64,000 bases of DNA, taken from assembly GCF_900104795.1 (NCBI RefSeq), contig NZ_FNTG01000001.1, positions 1,240,001 through 1,304,000 on the forward strand, in the 5' to 3' direction. A program made the translations under genes and the position numbers. Numbering within the stretch: position 1 is the stretch's first letter; each line of letters starts with the position of its first letter. The notes below the pieces were generated by a model. That model did no database searches and was not told the DNA's origin. It saw only the letters and a program-made list of their open reading frames with translations. Below, piece by piece: positions 1 through 7,952 of this stretch. Source of the stretch: Burkholderia sp. WP9 (lineage in GTDB: Bacteria; Pseudomonadota; Gammaproteobacteria; Burkholderiales; Burkholderiaceae).

Positions 1-1
1 A

Positions 2-157
2 CGATCTTTCATTGCCCAGCCGGTATACACGCCAAAATCTGGAACTTCGCAACCCTTTTATCGCTATGTGATCGGATCGAATCCTTCGACTTCTCGTTCG
101 GTAAGTTCGGTCGTTAACTCAATTTCCCCATGGGATACTGAATCAAAGGCTGAATAA
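2..157 (+). CDS. C-terminal end of an upstream gene (partial, unknown)
   Basis: An open frame enters from the left edge and stops at TAA 155-157, giving about 51 residues ending DTESKAE. The stop lies 3 bp before the ATG of the next gene, the spacing expected inside an operon. The composition is polar and serine-rich with no recognisable motif. Because only the tail is visible, function cannot be assigned and the frame could be spurious. Confidence 0.4.
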   Translation, partial: RSFIAQPVYTPKSGTSQPFYRYVIGSNPSTSRSVSSVVNSISPWDTESKAE

Positions 158-160
158 CAA

Positions 161-916
161 ATGGCAAAAGTAGAGTTGGTGTTGCAATGGGTCGAAACGG
201 GGTCGAATTCGATGGGATCTTATCAGGCGTTCATGTCTGCAGGAAATAGTCCGAGCGACTCGCTGTCAATAATCCAGAACGGCAGCAATCTGATTGCGAC
301 CGTATCAAATGTCAGCAATATGCTGAAACCGATCCGCATCATTACTAACGGCTTGTCAGCCACGTCCGCACTAACCCGGATCGTGACTGACTGGAAAGAC
401 CCAAATAAAAGGGTTCAACCCGGGGATGTGCTAACTCTTGTCAGTGCGACTGGTACAATCGCCGTTACGCTACTTATATGGGCGGAAATTGGACCCGGCG
501 CGGCAGCGGCAATTGGAGCACTCGCCCTTGCTGCTGACTTGCAGTCTTCGTTTCAACCGTATGTGAGTGCCGCTAAGGTATGGCTTGGAGCTGCATTGTC
601 GAAGACGCTGCAGCTTTCAAAACCAGCATCCATTGCCAGCGCATCGCTTTATTGGGGAAGCGTCAACCACGGGAACGGGTATAACCTTTACACATATGAT
701 GAGATAATGTCCGGTAAAGGTCTATTCGTCTATCTGAGTGATAGCATGACAGCGCCGGGTTTGATAAGAATCTCTGGAACCCCAGTGCCGGGTAGTTTTA
801 CACCGGTAGCAGACTCCCTATATAAGCAGAGTTACTGCCGGGCGCTGTATGACGAGAGGGGAGGCTCGGACCTTACCAGCTGGATGAATTATTGTCAGAG
901 TACTATGTTCCGATGA
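161..916 (+). CDS. Hypothetical protein, 251 aa, with a central hydrophobic segment
   Basis: I do not recognise this family. No signal peptide is visible. Residues about 90-130 form a hydrophobic Ala/Gly-rich stretch that could be one or two membrane helices. The flanks are polar, and the C-terminal half contains aromatic residues and two cysteines (YCRALYDERGG, MNYCQS). The gene starts 3 bp after the preceding open frame and its stop TGA overlaps the ATG of the next gene (ATGA), so the two are translationally coupled. The region looks less GC-rich than the rest of the window, which suggests acquired DNA. A coupled soluble/amphipathic protein plus small membrane protein is a common layout for effector-immunity pairs, but nothing in the sequence proves that here. 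Confidence 0.6.
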   Translation: MAKVELVLQWVETGSNSMGSYQAFMSAGNSPSDSLSIIQNGSNLIATVSNVSNMLKPIRIITNGLSATSALTRIVTDWKDPNKRVQPGDVLTLVSATGTIAVTLLIWAEIGPGAAAAIGALALAADLQSSFQPYVSAAKVWLGAALSKTLQLSKPASIASASLYWGSVNHGNGYNLYTYDEIMSGKGLFVYLSDSMTAPGLIRISGTPVPGSFTPVADSLYKQSYCRALYDERGGSDLTSWMNYCQSTMFR

Positions 917-1308
917 AGACGCCTGCAATGCCACTCAGTATTCGAGCTGCCATCGTCGCTTTTTTTCTTGCCTTTCTATGTGAGGTATCGGTAGAAGGCG
1001 TTTTGTTATGGAGTTTGCCTTTAAAGCCGACAGGATGGGTCGCTATAATCGCAAGCCTTATAGCTAATCCGTTGGCACTGGTGTATGCAATGAAACGCCG
1101 AAAATGGGCCTTTGATCTTCTCAAGTGGATCGCAGCGTTTAGCATTGTATGGACCGTGTCCGGTGGACCCTATCTTTCGGTATTAGGCGTGTGGTCTATC
1201 GCTCTTATTGCGCTTTGCGTATGGCTTCGCGTTCTAGCGTTTATCATGCTACGGCGCGAGTCGGCGAGAGAGTGGATCGACTCCGCTATGGCGGCACGCC
1301 ACCTGTAG
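913..1308 (+). CDS. Small integral membrane protein, unknown function
   Basis: The chosen start is the ATG at 913, which overlaps the TGA stop of the preceding gene (ATGA). A longer start at 892 is possible but would overlap that gene more. The 131-residue product has about four hydrophobic segments (around residues 10-30, 35-55, 68-80 and 85-110) with Arg/Lys-rich loops, so it should sit in the inner membrane. No enzymatic motif is visible. Translational coupling implies 1:1 expression with the 251-aa protein; an immunity or partner role is inference only. A strong hairpin follows at 1344-1366. Confidence 0.6.
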   Translation: MKTPAMPLSIRAAIVAFFLAFLCEVSVEGVLLWSLPLKPTGWVAIIASLIANPLALVYAMKRRKWAFDLLKWIAAFSIVWTVSGGPYLSVLGVWSIALIALCVWLRVLAFIMLRRESAREWIDSAMAARHL

Positions 1309-1343
1309 CGCAGGACAAGGGACGAATCTGCGCCGCGGATATT

Positions 1344-1370
1344 GACGCCCGCTTCGTGCGGGCGTCTTTA
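1344..1370 (+). terminator. Rho-independent-type hairpin after the left-edge gene pair
   Basis: GACGCCCGC (1344-1352) and GCGGGCGTC (1358-1366) form a perfect 9-bp stem with a TTCGT loop, followed by TTTA. It lies between convergent genes (stop at 1308 on plus, stop at 1424 on minus). The U tract is short, so termination efficiency is uncertain. Confidence 0.7.
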
Positions 1371-1423
1371 CGTAGTTTCTCAAGGGTCGCTTTCGCAGGA
1401 GCGGGAATCGATCCTCTCGGCAC

Positions 1424-1873
1424 TCAAGGCTTCAGCAGCCTGTAAACAGTCAGGGATTTATGCAACGACAGAAGTGACCACGCATTGAGCAGGCCGACTG
1501 AACAAATCCAGAAAATCATCCGGCCTGTACCCGTTTCAGCGCTTACCTGCCTGATGGACAGCAGCACTCCAAGCAGCACACTGAACACACATAGCGCGAT
1601 TTGGTGCCCAGGTGAATTGACGCCGTAAATCTCACCCGTTGCGTGATTAAGCCAACCTACCAACGTTTGCCAGTTTTCCGTATCGCGCAGTACCGCAGTC
1701 ACCACCATGCCGTTTTCGAGTCGGGGCGCACCGTCTATCTGTACAGCGTAGTGACGTTTTCCCTCGACCGTCACGTTAAAAGCCAGTCTCACTATTCTCG
1801 ATCCATACCTATCTTTCTCTGCGACTATCCCGCTGATATTTTCAAGTGTGACTGTAGTTGCGTGGTAGGTCAT
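1424..1873 (-). CDS. Hypothetical membrane protein, 149 aa
   Basis: The N-terminal ~85 residues look like a small beta-rich soluble domain (many alternating hydrophobic/polar residues, e.g. RIVRLAFNVTVEGKRHYAVQ). Two hydrophobic helices follow at about residues 90-108 and 118-138. This arrangement resembles small DUF3592-like inner-membrane proteins, but I cannot assign the family with confidence. It is convergent with the left-edge pair and shares its lower-GC look. It has no operon partner on its own strand: the next minus gene, iacG, ends 204 bp upstream. Function unknown. Confidence 0.55.
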   Translation of the reverse strand: MTYHATTVTLENISGIVAEKDRYGSRIVRLAFNVTVEGKRHYAVQIDGAPRLENGMVVTAVLRDTENWQTLVGWLNHATGEIYGVNSPGHQIALCVFSVLLGVLLSIRQVSAETGTGRMIFWICSVGLLNAWSLLSLHKSLTVYRLLKP

Positions 1874-2076
1874 AGGCGGGTCATGCTTCAGGCGGATCAG
1901 AGGAACACCAAATATAACCCGCTCGCCATCTTGTATTTCCTTCTACTCATCCGCCAATGTCGGATCAAGATCTTCGCGCTAAAGATGTGTTCACCGGCTG
2001 GCACGTACAGCCGCACGCGCTCGCTTTGCGCTTCCGGCACCAAAAAATGAGCTATCGCGCGAGTTGCCGCCCTGCA

Positions 2077-2667
2077 TCAACAGACCGCCGCGCGTTTGAC
2101 GCGATGGAAGTTGCGATCGAAGTAGATCAGTCCGTCGCCATCCGTTCTCACGCTAATGCGCGTGGTCTTCACGAACATCACCGAATGCGAGCCGACTTCC
2201 TTCAGATCGACGATCTCGCCTTGCAGGCTGGCCAGCGCGTCACGCAAGACAGGCACACCATGTGCGCCTTCATCCCAGATCGGCCAGCCGAAGCGTTCTT
2301 CCATCGGCACCTGGGTCATGCCGGCGAAGTGGCGTGCCAGCAACTCGTGCTCGCCCGGCAGTACGTTGATGCAAACGTGCCGGTTGCGCTGGAAGGTCGC
2401 GTGCATCGCGCTCGATCGGTTCAGGCAGACGAGCAGCGTGGGCGGCGTATCGGTAACGGAGCACACGGCGCTCGCGGTCACGCCGCAACGTCCGTGCGGT
2501 CCGGCTGTCGTGATGACATTCACGGCCGCGCAGAGATGCGCCATGGCCTGACGGAATTGCTGTCTGGCGCGCAGGTGGGCTTCGGCGTCGGGAGTCGCTT
2601 GCTGAGTCGGCGTCATAGGTTGGCGTGCTGATGCGGGTGTCGAGTGATTGGATTCAAGCGTACTCAA
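2077..2667 (-). CDS. iacG: Flavin reductase component of the IAA monooxygenase (IacG-like)
   Basis: This is a flavin reductase of the HpaC/flavin_Red family. It would reduce FMN/FAD with NAD(P)H and hand reduced flavin to a partner monooxygenase, here most likely IacA. Family signatures visible are the GVTASAVCSVT segment near residue 62, LLVCLNRSS near 80 and CINVLP near 97, with a total length close to the ~170-residue norm after a polar N-terminal extension. The first in-frame start is a TTG at 2667; an ATG at 2616 would remove 17 residues, and neither has a clear Shine-Dalgarno. It is transcribed alone, divergent from the response regulator gene, at the edge of the iac locus. Confidence 0.8.
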   Translation of the reverse strand: MSTLESNHSTPASARQPMTPTQQATPDAEAHLRARQQFRQAMAHLCAAVNVITTAGPHGRCGVTASAVCSVTDTPPTLLVCLNRSSAMHATFQRNRHVCINVLPGEHELLARHFAGMTQVPMEERFGWPIWDEGAHGVPVLRDALASLQGEIVDLKEVGSHSVMFVKTTRISVRTDGDGLIYFDRNFHRVKRAAVC

Positions 2668-2726
2668 TCGCGTGGTGAAAAAGAATCCGCGCGAGCGGCA
2701 GGCGGACAGGCGTGTTTCCCAGGCTG

Positions 2727-2768
2727 TCTAAAGGTTTCCCCAGTGCGTCGACTAACGTTGATAACGTT
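2727..2768. promoter_or_regulatory. Candidate control sites between iacG and iacR2
   Basis: The divergent gap carries a palindrome AACGTT-GAT-AACGTT (2754-2768) and a TCTAAA element (2727-2732). The TCTAAA element recurs in the iacA/iacS gap and the iacC/LysR gap. Both are plausible binding sites for the locus regulators, but no -35/-10 pair stands out. Assignment to a given regulator is inference. Confidence 0.4.
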
Positions 2769-2883
2769 GAGTTAGCGGGCCATGATTCACCGGTCTTTTC
2801 AGGGTAACTATCGCTTTGCAGCGCCTTTTCCACTGGTTATGATGAACCCGCTTTTACGTGTCGAATCGCCTCCCTACGTCCAC

Positions 2884-3546
2884 ATGTCCCAGCCGCCGCA
2901 GTCCGCCACCTCACCCGCACCGATCGTCTATATCGTCGACGACGACAGTGGCATGCGCACGTCGCTCGCCTGGTTGCTCGAATCGGTTGGCGTGAAGTCG
3001 ATGGGCTTCGCCAGTGCCGGCGAGTTTCTCGGTGCGTTCGATCCGGCGGTGCCGGCCTGTCTCGTGCTCGACGTGCGCATGCCGGAACACAGCGGCTTCG
3101 ATGTGCCGGCGGAATTGAACCGTCGAGGTGCGACATTGCCGACCATTTTCGTCAGCGGTCACGGCGACATTCCGATGTCGGTGCGCGCGCTGCAAAACGG
3201 CGCGATCGATTTCGTCGAGAAGCCATATAACTCGCAGCAGATGCTCGATCGCGTGCAACGCGCGCTAAAGCTTGCCGCGCAACGTCATTTCGCCGGCCAG
3301 AAGCAGCGCGAACTGCGCAAGCGGATCGACTCGCTCACCGCGCGCGAAAAAGAAGTGCTGCGCGGCGTGATCGACGGCAAAGGCAGCAAGCGCATCGCCG
3401 GCGATCTGTCGATCAGCGTGAAGACCGTCGACGTGCATCGCGCGAGCATCAAGGATAAGCTCGGCGCGGCATCGATCGCCATGCTGGTGCGCGAGGTGAT
3501 GGCAGTGTGGGATCAGGATGCGGCCGCTGTCGGCATGCCGCGTTGA
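2884..3546 (+). CDS. iacR2: FixJ/NarL-type response regulator of IAA catabolism (IacR2-like)
   Basis: This is a two-domain response regulator. The receiver domain (residues ~13-130) has the acidic pocket IVDDD, phospho-acceptor Asp63 in CLVLDVRMP, and the Lys of FVEKPY. The C-terminal LuxR/FixJ helix-turn-helix begins at LTAREKEVL and ends at KDKLG. The start at 2884 (MSQPPQ) is chosen because the receiver fold begins just after it; the open frame extends to 2782 but those residues are not domain-like. Its likely partner is the histidine kinase at 7953-9449 on the same strand, on the far side of the iacABIHE operon. A two-component system of this kind was reported to control iac genes in Paraburkholderia phytofirmans, which supports the name by analogy. 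Confidence 0.8.
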   Translation: MSQPPQSATSPAPIVYIVDDDSGMRTSLAWLLESVGVKSMGFASAGEFLGAFDPAVPACLVLDVRMPEHSGFDVPAELNRRGATLPTIFVSGHGDIPMSVRALQNGAIDFVEKPYNSQQMLDRVQRALKLAAQRHFAGQKQRELRKRIDSLTAREKEVLRGVIDGKGSKRIAGDLSISVKTVDVHRASIKDKLGAASIAMLVREVMAVWDQDAAAVGMPR

Positions 3547-3601
3547 TGCATGCCGCTGCGGCGTGAATTGCATTGAATAGGCGTGAGAGTGTGGCTGAGC
3601 C

Positions 3602-4345
3602 TCAACGCATGAACAGCCCGCCATTCACGTCCCAGCACGCGCCGTTCGCGAAGTAAGCATTGTCCGCGGCGAGCAACACGGCAACGTCGGCGACGTAATC
3701 CGCCGAGCCCAGACGTCCTGCGAGAATAGTCGAGATCACCGCCTTCAGTTTGTCGGGCGCGACGCTTTCATGCACGATCGGCAGATCCATCGGTCCAGGC
3801 GAGATCGCGTTGACGGTCACACCCGCAGCGCCGAGATCGCGCGCGAAGACCTTGGTGAGCGTGATTACACCGCCTTTCGCAGCCGCATAGTGAGCACCGG
3901 TTGCCGAACCGCCATTCTGTCCCGCGAGCGACGCGATGTTGACAATACGGCCCGCGCCCGCGTCGGCGAAATGCTGGCCGAACACCTGGCAACCGAACAG
4001 CACGCTGCGCAAATTCACGTTGATGACCTGATCGAATTGCTCCGCGGTAATGTCCATCACAGGCACGACTTTGGAGGCGCCTGCGTTATTGACCAGCGCG
4101 TCGATACGACCCCAGCGCTGAAGAATCGCGTCGCGCGCCGTGGTGAAAGCGGCTTTCGCGGTGACGTCGAGATTCAACGCGAATGCGGTGGAACCGTCGG
4201 CGCTCAGATCGCGCGCAAGGGCTTGCGCTGCATCGAATGCGATATCGCCGATGGCGACCGCGTAACCCGCAGAATGAAAACGCGTGGCGATCGCCGCGCC
4301 CAGACCGCGCGCGGCGCCGGTGACAAGGACAACTCTTTTCTGCAT
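3602..4345 (-). CDS. iacE: Short-chain dehydrogenase/reductase of IAA degradation (IacE-like)
   Basis: This is a classical SDR of 247 residues with the cofactor motif TGAARGLG near the N-terminus, the NNAG element, and the catalytic Ser and Tyr-x3-Lys (YAAAK). IacE is implicated in oxidising dioxindole-acetate-level intermediates during conversion of IAA to catechol; the exact substrate cannot be read from sequence. The ATG at 4345 is preceded by AGGAGTGGAAGCG, a strong ribosome site, whereas the longer frame to 4393 is not supported. It is the last gene of the minus-strand operon iacA-B-I-H-E and converges on the response regulator gene. Confidence 0.85.
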   Translation of the reverse strand: MQKRVVLVTGAARGLGAAIATRFHSAGYAVAIGDIAFDAAQALARDLSADGSTAFALNLDVTAKAAFTTARDAILQRWGRIDALVNNAGASKVVPVMDITAEQFDQVINVNLRSVLFGCQVFGQHFADAGAGRIVNIASLAGQNGGSATGAHYAAAKGGVITLTKVFARDLGAAGVTVNAISPGPMDLPIVHESVAPDKLKAVISTILAGRLGSADYVADVAVLLAADNAYFANGACWDVNGGLFMR

Positions 4346-4396
4346 CGCTTCCACTCCTGATAAAACGGCCGCTACTGCAGCGGCCTGATGCATCGC

Positions 4397-5521
4397 TCAA
4401 GCGGCGAGGGCGGCTTCGAAACGCGCCGCGATTGCGCACACCTGTTCATCCTGCCCCTTGCGTCCGACAATCTGCAATCCCGCCTTGAGTGGCGACCCTT
4501 TGACAGGCAGCGGCAGGCTCAACGCGGGATGGCCGCTCAGATTGAACGGCCGGATCAGTGACGACATGGCGATGACCGACTTCCCGCCGCGTGCTTCGTC
4601 GAGCGTGATAGGAAGCGCGGGCAGCGTTGGCAGAATCAGCACGTCGGCGTTGTCGAGCGCGCGGTCGACTGCCGCCGTGAACTGGCGGCGCACCTGTTCC
4701 GCTGCGTCGAGTTGCGCGGCGGTGGTGTGGGCTGCCGCGCGCAAGCGCGTGTCGAGATCCGCGCCGATTTTTCCGGTTGCCACCAGGTGACCGAATGCGC
4801 GCGAGGTCTCGGCATTGATCACGGCTAGGCCCGCGTCGAAGGCGGCTGCAAGGCCCGCGAGCTGCAGCGTGTGCGCAGTGCAGTTGGCCATATCGGCCGC
4901 GCGTGCGACGGCTGCGAGGATATCGGGCGCCGCGTCGACTTGCACGACGCCGACTTTGCACGGGCCTTGCCATGCGTGCGCGGCATTCGCATCGAAGTCC
5001 GCTGCGATAGCGAGCATCGCGGCAGCGAGCGTGCGCATGTCGCGTGCGAATGGCCCGACACAATCGAGCGTGGATTGACTCGGCGCGACGCCCAGCCGCG
5101 ACACTCGCCCGAAGGTGGGCTTCAGACCGATCACACCGCAACATGCGGCGGGCCCGCGAATCGAGCCGCCGGTGTCGGTGCCGAGCGCGGCGTCGGCAAG
5201 TTTCAGCCCTACCGCGGCGGCCGACCCGCTCGACGAGCCACCCGGAATGCGCGCAGCATCTTGCGGATTCTGCGGCGTGCCGGTGTAGTCGTTAATGCCG
5301 GTCATGCCGAAGGCCAGCTCATGCATGTTTGCCTTGCCGACAATGTGCCAGCCGGCCGCGAGCAGGCGCTCGACCACTTCCGCGTGGCGCTGCGCGGGCC
5401 GCGTGTCCGCCAGTGCGCGGCTCGCTGCCGTGGTGCGGTAGCCGGCGATATCGATCGTGTCCTTGATCGCGATGCTCGGACCCGTATCGCCTAGCGAGAG
5501 GGTCTGGATAAACTCGTTCAT
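4397..5521 (-). CDS. iacH: Amidase-signature hydrolase (IacH-like)
   Basis: This is an amidase-signature family enzyme of 374 residues. The catalytic Ser-cisSer-Lys triad is recognisable: Lys in IAIKDTIDI, the Gly/Ser-rich PGGSSSGSAAAV, and the nucleophile Ser in TDTGGSIRGPA. In IAA catabolism IacH is placed as a hydrolase acting after ring oxidation; its precise bond is not established by the sequence. The ATG at 5521 overlaps the TGA of the upstream iacI-like gene (ATGA), so translation is coupled. It is shorter than many amidases (450-500 aa) but keeps all the core motifs. Confidence 0.85.
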   Translation of the reverse strand: MNEFIQTLSLGDTGPSIAIKDTIDIAGYRTTAASRALADTRPAQRHAEVVERLLAAGWHIVGKANMHELAFGMTGINDYTGTPQNPQDAARIPGGSSSGSAAAVGLKLADAALGTDTGGSIRGPAACCGVIGLKPTFGRVSRLGVAPSQSTLDCVGPFARDMRTLAAAMLAIAADFDANAAHAWQGPCKVGVVQVDAAPDILAAVARAADMANCTAHTLQLAGLAAAFDAGLAVINAETSRAFGHLVATGKIGADLDTRLRAAAHTTAAQLDAAEQVRRQFTAAVDRALDNADVLILPTLPALPITLDEARGGKSVIAMSSLIRPFNLSGHPALSLPLPVKGSPLKAGLQIVGRKGQDEQVCAIAARFEAALAA

Positions 5522-6033
5522 GGGTTCGGTTTCCTTGCATTGACTTGCCACGGCGCGTCGAACAGGCGCTCCGTGCGAAAGTGCGTGATGAGCCAGTCGC
5601 GGCCATTGCCGGCAGGCGCGAAATCCACTTCAAGGCGCGCGGAGATCAGTTCGGCTTGCGCATCGACATAGCCGGACGCCTGCAGCATGATCCAGCGGCC
5701 TTTTGCATTCGAGCCCTGCACGTCGATGGTTTCCGATGTGAGGAAGTGCACGTTCACCGAGAAATGCGGCGAGGGCGGCAGGTAGCGCGTGAGCATCGCG
5801 AGGATTTCGCCGTGGCCGCTCAGGCGGCCGAACTTGCTCGCATACTGTGGGCCGATGCCTTCCCAGATCGCATCGGCGCTAAAGAGGGCCGCGAGCGTCT
5901 CGCCTTCGATTGCGCCGGACGGCACGTCGCACAGCGCCATATAGCGTGTCATCGTGCGGCGTACCGCGGATTCGGCTTCGAGCGCGGCGAGCCGTTGGGT
6001 CAACACCGCGAGTGTTTCGGGAATGGCGCTCAT
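5518..6033 (-). CDS. iacI: NTF2/SnoaL-like protein (IacI-like)
   Basis: This 171-residue protein has the small cone-shaped NTF2/SnoaL-like fold suggested by an N-terminal helix (LAALEAESAVRRTMTRYM), the aromatic/acidic pocket segment and a beta-rich C-terminal half ending in an HFRTERLF strand. The start at 6033 (MSAIPET) is preferred because upstream residues in the frame are arginine-rich shadow sequence. It lies 11 bp from the iacB-like gene and overlaps iacH by ATGA. IacI proteins accompany the IAA pathway and probably catalyse or assist an isomerisation or hydration step; that role is inferred from the cluster. Confidence 0.8.
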   Translation of the reverse strand: MSAIPETLAVLTQRLAALEAESAVRRTMTRYMALCDVPSGAIEGETLAALFSADAIWEGIGPQYASKFGRLSGHGEILAMLTRYLPPSPHFSVNVHFLTSETIDVQGSNAKGRWIMLQASGYVDAQAELISARLEVDFAPAGNGRDWLITHFRTERLFDAPWQVNARKPNP

Positions 6034-6043
6034 CGCGTCACGC

Positions 6044-6421
6044 TCAGGCTGCATGGGCATGTTGCGGCGGCACCTGCAGCGCACGGCCGACACGCGCTTC
6101 GATCTTGCCATAGCGCCACAGGTTGTATTCGCCCACCGGCGTGGTGCGATACAGATTGCACACGGCCACGGTGGTGTCGAAATCGCGCACGTCGGCCATG
6201 ATGTAGAAGGTCCACGGCGAGTTGTCGGCATGACCCACGGTGAGGCGGTCGTCGTCCATGATGCCGAGCACCTTGACGCCTTCCATCAATTCGACCGCGG
6301 CCAGCATCTTGCCGTAGGCCTGCCAGACTTCACCGATCTGTTCGCGCGGCAGGTCGAAGAAATTCTGCGTGACGCCGCAGCAGAAGAGAACGCGCAGCGG
6401 CGGTGTTGAAGTATCGGACAT
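6044..6421 (-). CDS. iacB: Conserved small protein of the IAA pathway (IacB-like)
   Basis: The product is 125 residues, soluble, with no signal peptide and a ferredoxin-fold-like alternation of strands and helices (RVLFCCGV, GVKVLGIMDDD, WTFYIMADV). It sits between the iacA-like and iacI-like genes in the same order as in the Paraburkholderia iac locus, and this position is the main reason for the name. A role as a small accessory protein to the IacA monooxygenase step is plausible. The sequence carries two adjacent cysteines (FCCG) but no metal-site pattern. Confidence 0.75.
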   Translation of the reverse strand: MSDTSTPPLRVLFCCGVTQNFFDLPREQIGEVWQAYGKMLAAVELMEGVKVLGIMDDDRLTVGHADNSPWTFYIMADVRDFDTTVAVCNLYRTTPVGEYNLWRYGKIEARVGRALQVPPQHAHAA

Positions 6422-6477
6422 GAGGTGTTGCTCCTTGTAATCGTAGTCGTCTGGATGCTGATCAAGCGGAAAGTGGC

Positions 6478-7695
6478 CTACAGGTAGCCCGGAATCGGCG
6501 GCACGCCAACGAACACCGCGCCGGCGCCGTCGTAGTTGCCTTCGCCGAGAAACGCGTGCTGGGTCACGACCATCGAGTCGCGCATCAGCCGTTGCAGCGG
6601 ATGTGAGCGATAGATCGCCATCGTGCCGCCGAGGCGGTAAGCGCGCTGCACGACCTCGGCGCCTTCGCGCGCGATCTGCGTCGCCGCGAGCCGCAGCAGG
6701 CTCACCTGATCCGCACTGACGGCGTTGCCCGCGAGGATCGATTGCCAGACCTGATCGGTCGTGTCGTAGAAGAAGGCGCGCGCCGAGCGCAATTGCGCCT
6801 CGGCTTTCGCGAGTTCGATGCGGTAGTAGGCGCGGTCCGCGAGTTGCGGCGCGCCGGTCGTGGTCTTGCGGCCGCCGGCCATGTGGTTGGCGACATCCAG
6901 CGCGGCGCGGGCGAGGCCGAGGTTGACCACGGCGAGCACCTGCGCGGCGTAGGCGATCGTCGGGTAGCGATAGAGCGGTTCATCCACGCAGGGTGCGCCG
7001 CCGCGCACGAAGGTCCAGTCGTCGGCAACGAACTGGTCGACGACACGCAGATCGTGACTGCCCGTGCCCTGCATGCCGACCACGTCCCAGTTCTCGACGA
7101 TCTCCACCTGCTGCGGACGGAACACGGCGGTGCGCGGTTTGCCGGCCACGCCTGAGCCGGCCGCACTTGAGCCAGCCGCACCGAAGCCGGCCGCACCTAA
7201 GCCGGCCGCCCCGATCCCCACACCAAGCCAGTCGGCGCCCTTGCAGCCGCTCGCGAACTTCCATGTGCCGTTCACGCGCCAGCCGCCTTCAGCGGGTTGC
7301 GCCGGTTGCACGGGAAAGAGGCCGCCCGCGAACACCTGATCGGGGCCGCCGGCATAGATCTGCGCCTGCGTGTGCAGCGGCAGCGCCGCCAGGTAGACGT
7401 TGGCCGAACCGAAGCTCGCGACCCATGCCGCCGAGCCGTCCGCTGCCGCGATGCGCTCGATCATGTCGAGAAACACGGCCGGCGCGAGCGCGTCGCCGCC
7501 AAAACGCCGCGGCGTGGCAGCGCGATAGACGCCCGCGCGCTTGAGTTTGGCGATCACATCGCGCGGCACGTGCGAGAGGCGGTCGAACTCGTCGCGGCGC
7601 GTGGCGATCTCGGCGATTACTTCGTCGAGCGGCAGCGGCGCGCTGTTCGAAGTGATCGCGTGGTCGGCTGCAAGGGCGGTGGCGGTATCGGACAT
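6478..7695 (-). CDS. iacA: Flavin-dependent IAA monooxygenase, acyl-CoA dehydrogenase fold (IacA-like)
   Basis: This 405-residue enzyme has the acyl-CoA dehydrogenase/HsaA-type flavin monooxygenase layout: an N-terminal helical domain with AADGSAAWVA, a central beta domain with WKFASGC and VVGMQGTGSHDL, and a C-terminal helical bundle ending VPPIPGYL. It should use reduced flavin from IacG to hydroxylate IAA as the first pathway step. The ATG at 7695 has AAGGAGAAGCC upstream; the frame to 7773 is not supported. Unusually, residues ~165-185 carry a GAAG-type repeat encoded by four 15-bp units (7151-7210), an expansion in a loop before the KPRTAVFRP strand. It is the first gene of the iacA-B-I-H-E operon. 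Confidence 0.88.
   Translation of the reverse strand: MSDTATALAADHAITSNSAPLPLDEVIAEIATRRDEFDRLSHVPRDVIAKLKRAGVYRAATPRRFGGDALAPAVFLDMIERIAAADGSAAWVASFGSANVYLAALPLHTQAQIYAGGPDQVFAGGLFPVQPAQPAEGGWRVNGTWKFASGCKGADWLGVGIGAAGLGAAGFGAAGSSAAGSGVAGKPRTAVFRPQQVEIVENWDVVGMQGTGSHDLRVVDQFVADDWTFVRGGAPCVDEPLYRYPTIAYAAQVLAVVNLGLARAALDVANHMAGGRKTTTGAPQLADRAYYRIELAKAEAQLRSARAFFYDTTDQVWQSILAGNAVSADQVSLLRLAATQIAREGAEVVQRAYRLGGTMAIYRSHPLQRLMRDSMVVTQHAFLGEGNYDGAGAVFVGVPPIPGYL
7151..7210 (-). repeat. Four 15-bp tandem repeats inside iacA
   Basis: Four consecutive 15-bp units (7151-7165, 7166-7180, 7181-7195, 7196-7210) share the core GCCGGCCGCA with a few substitutions. They keep the reading frame and encode repeated xGAAG/SAAG residues in a surface-loop position of the acyl-CoA dehydrogenase fold. 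Confidence 0.85.
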
Positions 7696-7845
7696 GTGGG
7701 GGCTTCTCCTTGATTCGTTATCGGCTGAAACTCGCGGTACGTTGGGCGCTAACAAGCGAGCACAATCGAACACAAACGAGCTGTGCAGGTTCAGACCAGT
7801 CTAGAAATGCAAAAAGAACGCTTCAATTGGGACGTGGGACGCTCT

Positions 7846-7873
7846 TTTAGGTAATGCGCCGGGGGTATCTAAA
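7846..7873. promoter_or_regulatory. Inverted repeat in the iacA/iacS divergent gap
   Basis: TTTAGGTA (7846-7853) and TATCTAAA (7866-7873) form an inverted repeat (7 of 8 matches) with a 12-bp centre. It lies between iacA (start 7695, minus) and the kinase (start 7953, plus). FixJ-family regulators bind such dyads, so it is a candidate site for the IacR2-like regulator. The half-site TCTAAA also occurs in two other iac promoter gaps. Confidence 0.45.
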
Positions 7874-7952
7874 GAAATCTCAGGCGCGAAACACGCGCAT
7901 GGGTGTTATGTTTCTGCCCATACGTGATCGAACCCATGTGCCGTACCGTCCG

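Noticed and set aside
1..1980. Possible insertion sequence or prophage edge because of the lower-GC look
   Set aside because: No transposase, integrase, terminal inverted repeats or tRNA gene is visible; only the composition difference is reported.
1643..2631. Two overlapping plus-strand frames across the iacG region
   Set aside because: They overlap the flavin reductase antisense and show no domain; not supported as genes.
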